From positions 10,957-52,390 of the forward strand of contig DDWF01000090.1 in assembly GCA_002345845.1 (NCBI GenBank): 41,434 bases of DNA. Reading direction: 5' to 3'. Both the position numbers and the translations under genes were made by a program. The notes below the pieces were generated by a model. It was not told where the DNA came from and made no database searches. It was given only the letters and a program-made list of their open reading frames with translations. The DNA comes from Betaproteobacteria bacterium UBA2293 (lineage in GTDB: Bacteria; Pseudomonadota; Gammaproteobacteria; Burkholderiales; Rhodocyclaceae). How positions within the stretch are numbered: position 1 is the stretch's first letter; the number at the start of each line of letters is the position of its first letter. Of this stretch, positions 38,713 through 41,434 are shown piece after piece.

Positions 38713-39702
38713 CTAGACAGCCAGGCCAAGCTTGGCGCAGCGGGTATTGAAATCGGCGGCAAGCTCGGCCAACGCCACCTCGGCCTGATCGCCGAAGGCG
38801 CGGGCGGCGATCGGCGCCAGCGCTGCGAGCGTCGCCGCCCGGTACTGCTCGACCCAGGCGCTCAACTGAGCCTTGTTCTCCGGCGATTCGGCCGCCGCCA
38901 CCTTGATCTGGGCATCCACCCACTTGGCCGTTTCAGCCGACCACTCGCCCATGAAGCGGGTCATCATCGAGATGGCCGTGCCACCCTTGGCCGAGAAGTC
39001 GGCGTCGAGGAAGTCGTAAAGCATCGGATTGAGCAGGCCTTCGAGGACGAGGTTCTGGGCGACGAAAATCTCGAACCAGTCCTCCAGAACCAGCAGGTTC
39101 TCGACATGGCGGCGCATCGGCTGCCACAGGGCGCCCGACATCCAGGCTTCCTTGGCGGCATCGAGAGCTTCCGGACCGTCGAGAACGAGGCCGATGCGGG
39201 TCAGGTATTGCGCCACACCCAGGTGATCCATCGCGTGATAGAGGCAAGGCTGGGTAATCACCGTCCCGTAGCCATAGGCGCTGATATAGGAGTTGCCCAT
39301 GTTGCCGCCCCACTCGACATGGCGCATCGGCACCAGGACGTCGAGCGCCGTCTGCCGCAGATCGGCCGGGATCAGATCGGCCAGCCCGCGCTCCTCGATC
39401 ATGTCGAAGCTCGATTCGGCGGCTTCCTGCTGCCGGGCACGGGCGATGGTGTAGGAGCCGTAGTAGTACTGGCGCGGGTCCTTCAACGCGTACCAGTCCT
39501 TCATCACGATCTTCGTGCGCTTCTTGTCGAACAGCACGTTGTCGGCATCCCAGCTCGGCCGGTAGTGGAAGATGCTTTCCTGCTGGATGTTGTAGCTGCC
39601 TTCCTGATAACGGCTGGCCGGCTTGTCGCCGAAGCGCTTGGCGATGTGGTCGAAGGTGTGGCGCAAAGGTTTGATGGCCACGGTGCGCAGATCGATCTGC
39701 AT
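38713..39702 (-). CDS. dmpL: Phenol hydroxylase oxygenase beta subunit
   Basis: Structural partner of DmpN, with a ferritin-like fold that lacks the iron ligands. 329 aa; recognisable segments are SIFHYRPSWDADNVLFDKKR, WGGNMGNSYISAYGYGTVIT and LVLEGLLNPMLYDFLDADFS. AGGAGACAAACATG initiates translation, identical to the site before dmpB. A short hairpin lies between dmpK and this gene. Confidence 0.96.
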   Translation of the reverse strand: MQIDLRTVAIKPLRHTFDHIAKRFGDKPASRYQEGSYNIQQESIFHYRPSWDADNVLFDKKRTKIVMKDWYALKDPRQYYYGSYTIARARQQEAAESSFDMIEERGLADLIPADLRQTALDVLVPMRHVEWGGNMGNSYISAYGYGTVITQPCLYHAMDHLGVAQYLTRIGLVLDGPEALDAAKEAWMSGALWQPMRRHVENLLVLEDWFEIFVAQNLVLEGLLNPMLYDFLDADFSAKGGTAISMMTRFMGEWSAETAKWVDAQIKVAAAESPENKAQLSAWVEQYRAATLAALAPIAARAFGDQAEVALAELAADFNTRCAKLGLAV

Positions 39703-39721
39703 GTTTGTCTCCTGTCGTTAT

Positions 39722-39735
39722 TCCCGCGGGCGGGA
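39722..39735. repeat. Intercistronic hairpin between dmpK and dmpL
   Basis: TCCCG-CGGG-CGGGA: a 5-bp stem in the 36-base gap. No T-run. Possible mRNA stability element that lets dmpK be made at a level different from the catalytic subunits. Confidence 0.35.
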
Positions 39736-39738
39736 TAT

Positions 39739-40008
39739 TTAAACTGCGTCTTCAAAGCCCTGGCGCGAGGCGTCGTTCAACCGGGAAGCCCAGTCGCCCT
39801 GACCCGAAACCGCCGGATCAAGCACGATGACCTCATTGGCCAGGCAAAACTCGTGAAAGGCCGATTCCGGCAACATCAACTCGACAGCCAGTTGCGGATC
39901 ACCAATCGCAAACTCGAATTCGATGAAGCCATCCGGGCGACGGCTACAGACACGGACGTAGCGACGTCCTGTGTCAAATGTGCTGCCCTGCCTCTCTTCT
40001 TGCCCCAT
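39739..40008 (-). CDS. dmpK: Phenol hydroxylase assembly protein
   Basis: 89 aa DmpK-type protein that helps iron insertion into the oxygenase but is not needed for catalysis once assembled. The recognisable segment is RRYVRVCSRRPDGFIEFEFA; the C-terminus is GQGDWASRLNDASRQGFEDA. AGGAGACAAGAG precedes the ATG. It is first in the operon, about 55-65 bases from the sigma-54 promoter. Confidence 0.93.
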   Translation of the reverse strand: MGQEERQGSTFDTGRRYVRVCSRRPDGFIEFEFAIGDPQLAVELMLPESAFHEFCLANEVIVLDPAVSGQGDWASRLNDASRQGFEDAV

Positions 40009-40058
40009 CTCTTGTCTCCTGAAAGCTGCTCAGCGCTCGTCGCTGACGGGTCTTTACT

Positions 40059-40075
40059 TATCAAGGAGCGTGCCA
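40059..40075 (-). promoter_or_regulatory. Sigma-54 (-24/-12) promoter of the phenol hydroxylase operon
   Basis: On the minus strand TGGCACG-N4-TTGAT, matching the TGGCACG-N4-TTGCW consensus except one base in the -12 element. It is 51 bases before dmpK and is expected to be opened by the DmpR protein encoded divergently. Confidence 0.85.
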
Positions 40076-40170
40076 GTCGACCAAGCCATTGTTTACAAAT
40101 GAATCAACAAAAGTGACACGGCCTTTTGCTGCGGCGCACGATTACGATCTGATGAACGAATTTCGTTTCA

Positions 40171-40188
40171 GTTAATTAAATGATCAAC
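40171..40188. promoter_or_regulatory. Candidate DmpR upstream activating sequence
   Basis: GTTAATTAAATGATCAAC, an imperfect inverted repeat resembling the TTGATC-type half-sites bound by DmpR/XylR. It lies about 100 bases upstream of the -24 box, a normal enhancer distance. The rest of 40009-40447 is AT-richer; an AATCAA-containing stretch near 40103 could bind IHF, but weakly. No gene is seen in the gap. Confidence 0.55.
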
Positions 40189-40447
40189 TCGGTGCCGGCC
40201 TCTTTGGCTCGTCAAAACGTCGGTGAAGCATCATGATTTCCCGCCTGTCAGCCAGTCCGACGGAAAATGGCAGCTGACATTCCCGGCCACGCGATACCCT
40301 ACTGAAAACGAAACCGTGAAATAATCTCGAGAAAATTACTGACGCTCGGAGCCAATGACGCTGAATCCGGCCGCCAGGCAGCACACCACCCTATAAAGAC
40401 AAGCGGACCGCCTCCAGCGCAGGCCAGGATCCCCGACCAAGAGACAA

Positions 40448-41434
40448 GATGACTACCATTCGTTACCCCGAATCGAACGACCTGCGCAATCTGGTCAAGT
40501 TCTGCGAGAAGGACGGCACCATCTGGCTGGCCGAGAATCGCATGGTGCTGATGCACACCTCGGCCCTTGGCGCCCTGCGCCGCGAGCTGATCGGCTCGGT
40601 CGGCAAGGAGCACGCCCGCCGCCTGCTAACCCGCATGGGTTACGCCGCCGGCGTCTCCGACGCCGAGCTGGCCAAGCGTATCCGCGGCAACCAGTCAATG
40701 CTGGATGCCTTCTTCACCGGCCCGCAGCTGCACATGCTGGAAGGCATCGTCCGCGTCACCCCGGTCGAGATGAAAATCGATTTCGACAAGGGCAGCTTCT
40801 ATGGTGAATTCCTCTGGGAGAACTCCTGGGAGCAGGACATCCACCTGCGCGAACTCGGCCAGTCCGACGAACCGGTCTGCTGGTCGCAGATCGGCTACGC
40901 CTCCGGCTACACCTCGGCCTTCATGGGGCGCTTCATCCTGTTCAAGGAAATCGAATGCGTCGCCTGCGGCCACAACACCTGCCGCATCATTGGCAAGCCG
41001 CTCGAGGAATGGGAAGACGCGGAGGAGCATGCCAGCTATTTCGAGTCGGACTCGATGCTCAATCGCCTGCTGGAACTGCGCCATCAGGTTGACTATCTGC
41101 GTACCACCATCTCGCAGCAGGTGCAGACGCAACAACTGGTCGGCAATTCCGTCGGTTTCAAGCATGCCTACGACCTGGTCACCCGTGCCTCCGGCACCCA
41201 GGTCACCGTGCTGCTGCTCGGCGAAACCGGCGTCGGCAAGGAACGCTTCGCGCGCACCCTGCACCAGATGAGCAACCGCAAGCAGGGCCCGTTCGTCGCC
41301 GTCAATTGCGCGGCGATGCCCAACGACCTGATCGAATCGGAACTGTTCGGCGTCGAGAAAGGCGCCTTCACCGGCGCCCAGACCTCACGCATGGGCAAGT
41401 TCGAGCGCGCCGACGGCGGCACCCTGTTTCTCGA
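40448..41434 (+). CDS. dmpR: DmpR/MopR-type sigma-54-dependent phenol-responsive activator (partial, 3' end off the window)
   Basis: The first 329 residues are visible. Residues 1-210 are the phenol-sensing domain (XylR_N plus V4R). The zinc ligands Cys144, Glu167, Cys170 and Cys178 match MopR C155/E178/C181/C189 at an offset of 11, and His95 and Trp123 correspond to the phenol-contacting H106 and W134. A short coiled linker follows (residues about 205-230). The AAA+ domain starts at about 230: Walker A GETGVGKE and the sigma-54 contact loop GAFTGA (305-310). The Walker B and helix-turn-helix lie outside the window. It is divergent from dmpK, as in other phenol clusters. Phenol binding should relieve A-domain repression and switch on the -24/-12 promoter. 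Confidence 0.96.

Noticed and set aside
38705..38923. N-terminal extension of dmpM
   Set aside because: It overlaps dmpL out of frame; AGGAG before Met 38704 and the family length of 89 aa define the true start.
1..41434. CRISPR arrays, tRNA/rRNA genes, insertion sequences, attachment sites
   Set aside because: No regularly spaced repeats, no tRNA or rRNA signature, no transposase motif and no terminal inverted repeats were recognised by reading.

Overview
The window is GC-rich, tightly packed bacterial chromosome. Gene content points to an aromatic-degrading betaproteobacterium, probably Rhodocyclales (Dechloromonas/Azonexus/Thauera-like). That placement is an inference from the DmpR-controlled multicomponent phenol hydroxylase, the meta-cleavage operon with an AphS-like GntR regulator, and the tandem glycine riboswitch; no 16S or other marker gene is present. 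I saw no rRNA, tRNA, CRISPR array or intact insertion sequence.

Layout, left to right. (1) 1-2717, minus strand: the 5' two thirds of a type VI secretion VgrG, preceded by a small secreted four-cysteine protein and a YkuD-type L,D-transpeptidase-like protein with a canonical EF-hand loop. This looks like a VgrG-linked effector/immunity pair. A decayed ankyrin-repeat frame lies just upstream (2916-3188). (2) 3196-7571, minus strand: a probable operon of two tandem paralogous exported aldo/keto reductases, an MFS/nucleotide-exchange-like membrane protein, 3-methyladenine DNA glycosylase I and an NADPH-dependent FMN reductase. (3) 7795-11504, plus strand: an alkaline-ceramidase-like (CREST) membrane hydrolase, DUF2784, an alpha/beta hydrolase and a membrane protein with a Cys/His cluster, then a class I fructose-bisphosphate aldolase. 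(4) 11.5-13.1 kb: a lower-GC patch with a PIN-domain protein and a gene remnant. (5) 13118-17354, minus strand: an AttH/CrtC-like lipocalin protein with an FtsX-type ABC permease and ATPase. (6) 17457-18410, plus strand: a tandem glycine riboswitch controlling a TRIC/UPF0126 membrane protein. (7) A Fur-box promoter driving a bacterioferritin-associated ferredoxin (bfd). (8) 18866-25601, minus strand: DUF1329, DUF1302, RND/MMPL transporter and Ycf48-like lipoprotein, an envelope system probably handling hydrophobic molecules.

(9) 25864-40008, minus strand: a complete phenol catabolic island. dmpKLMNOP make phenol hydroxylase (phenol to catechol), dmpQ is the ferredoxin that reactivates catechol 2,3-dioxygenase, dmpB opens the ring, and dmpC, D, E, F, G, H and I take 2-hydroxymuconic semialdehyde to pyruvate and acetyl-CoA. 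Three additions break the classical order: a plus-strand GntR/FCD regulator between dmpQ and dmpB, a GlcG/HbpS-family gene between dmpB and dmpC, and a short-chain dehydrogenase between dmpE and dmpF. (10) 40448-end, plus strand: the 5' part of dmpR, divergent from dmpK. A sigma-54 -24/-12 site and a likely DmpR upstream activating sequence lie between them, so the upper pathway should be phenol-induced through sigma-54. The lower pathway has its own sigma-70-like promoter flanked by inverted repeats that the GntR protein could bind.

No single gene is of an unknown class. The less described parts are the L,D-transpeptidase/EF-hand protein beside VgrG, the orphan SDR and GlcG genes in the meta operon, the exported aldo/keto reductase operon and the CREST hydrolase operon.
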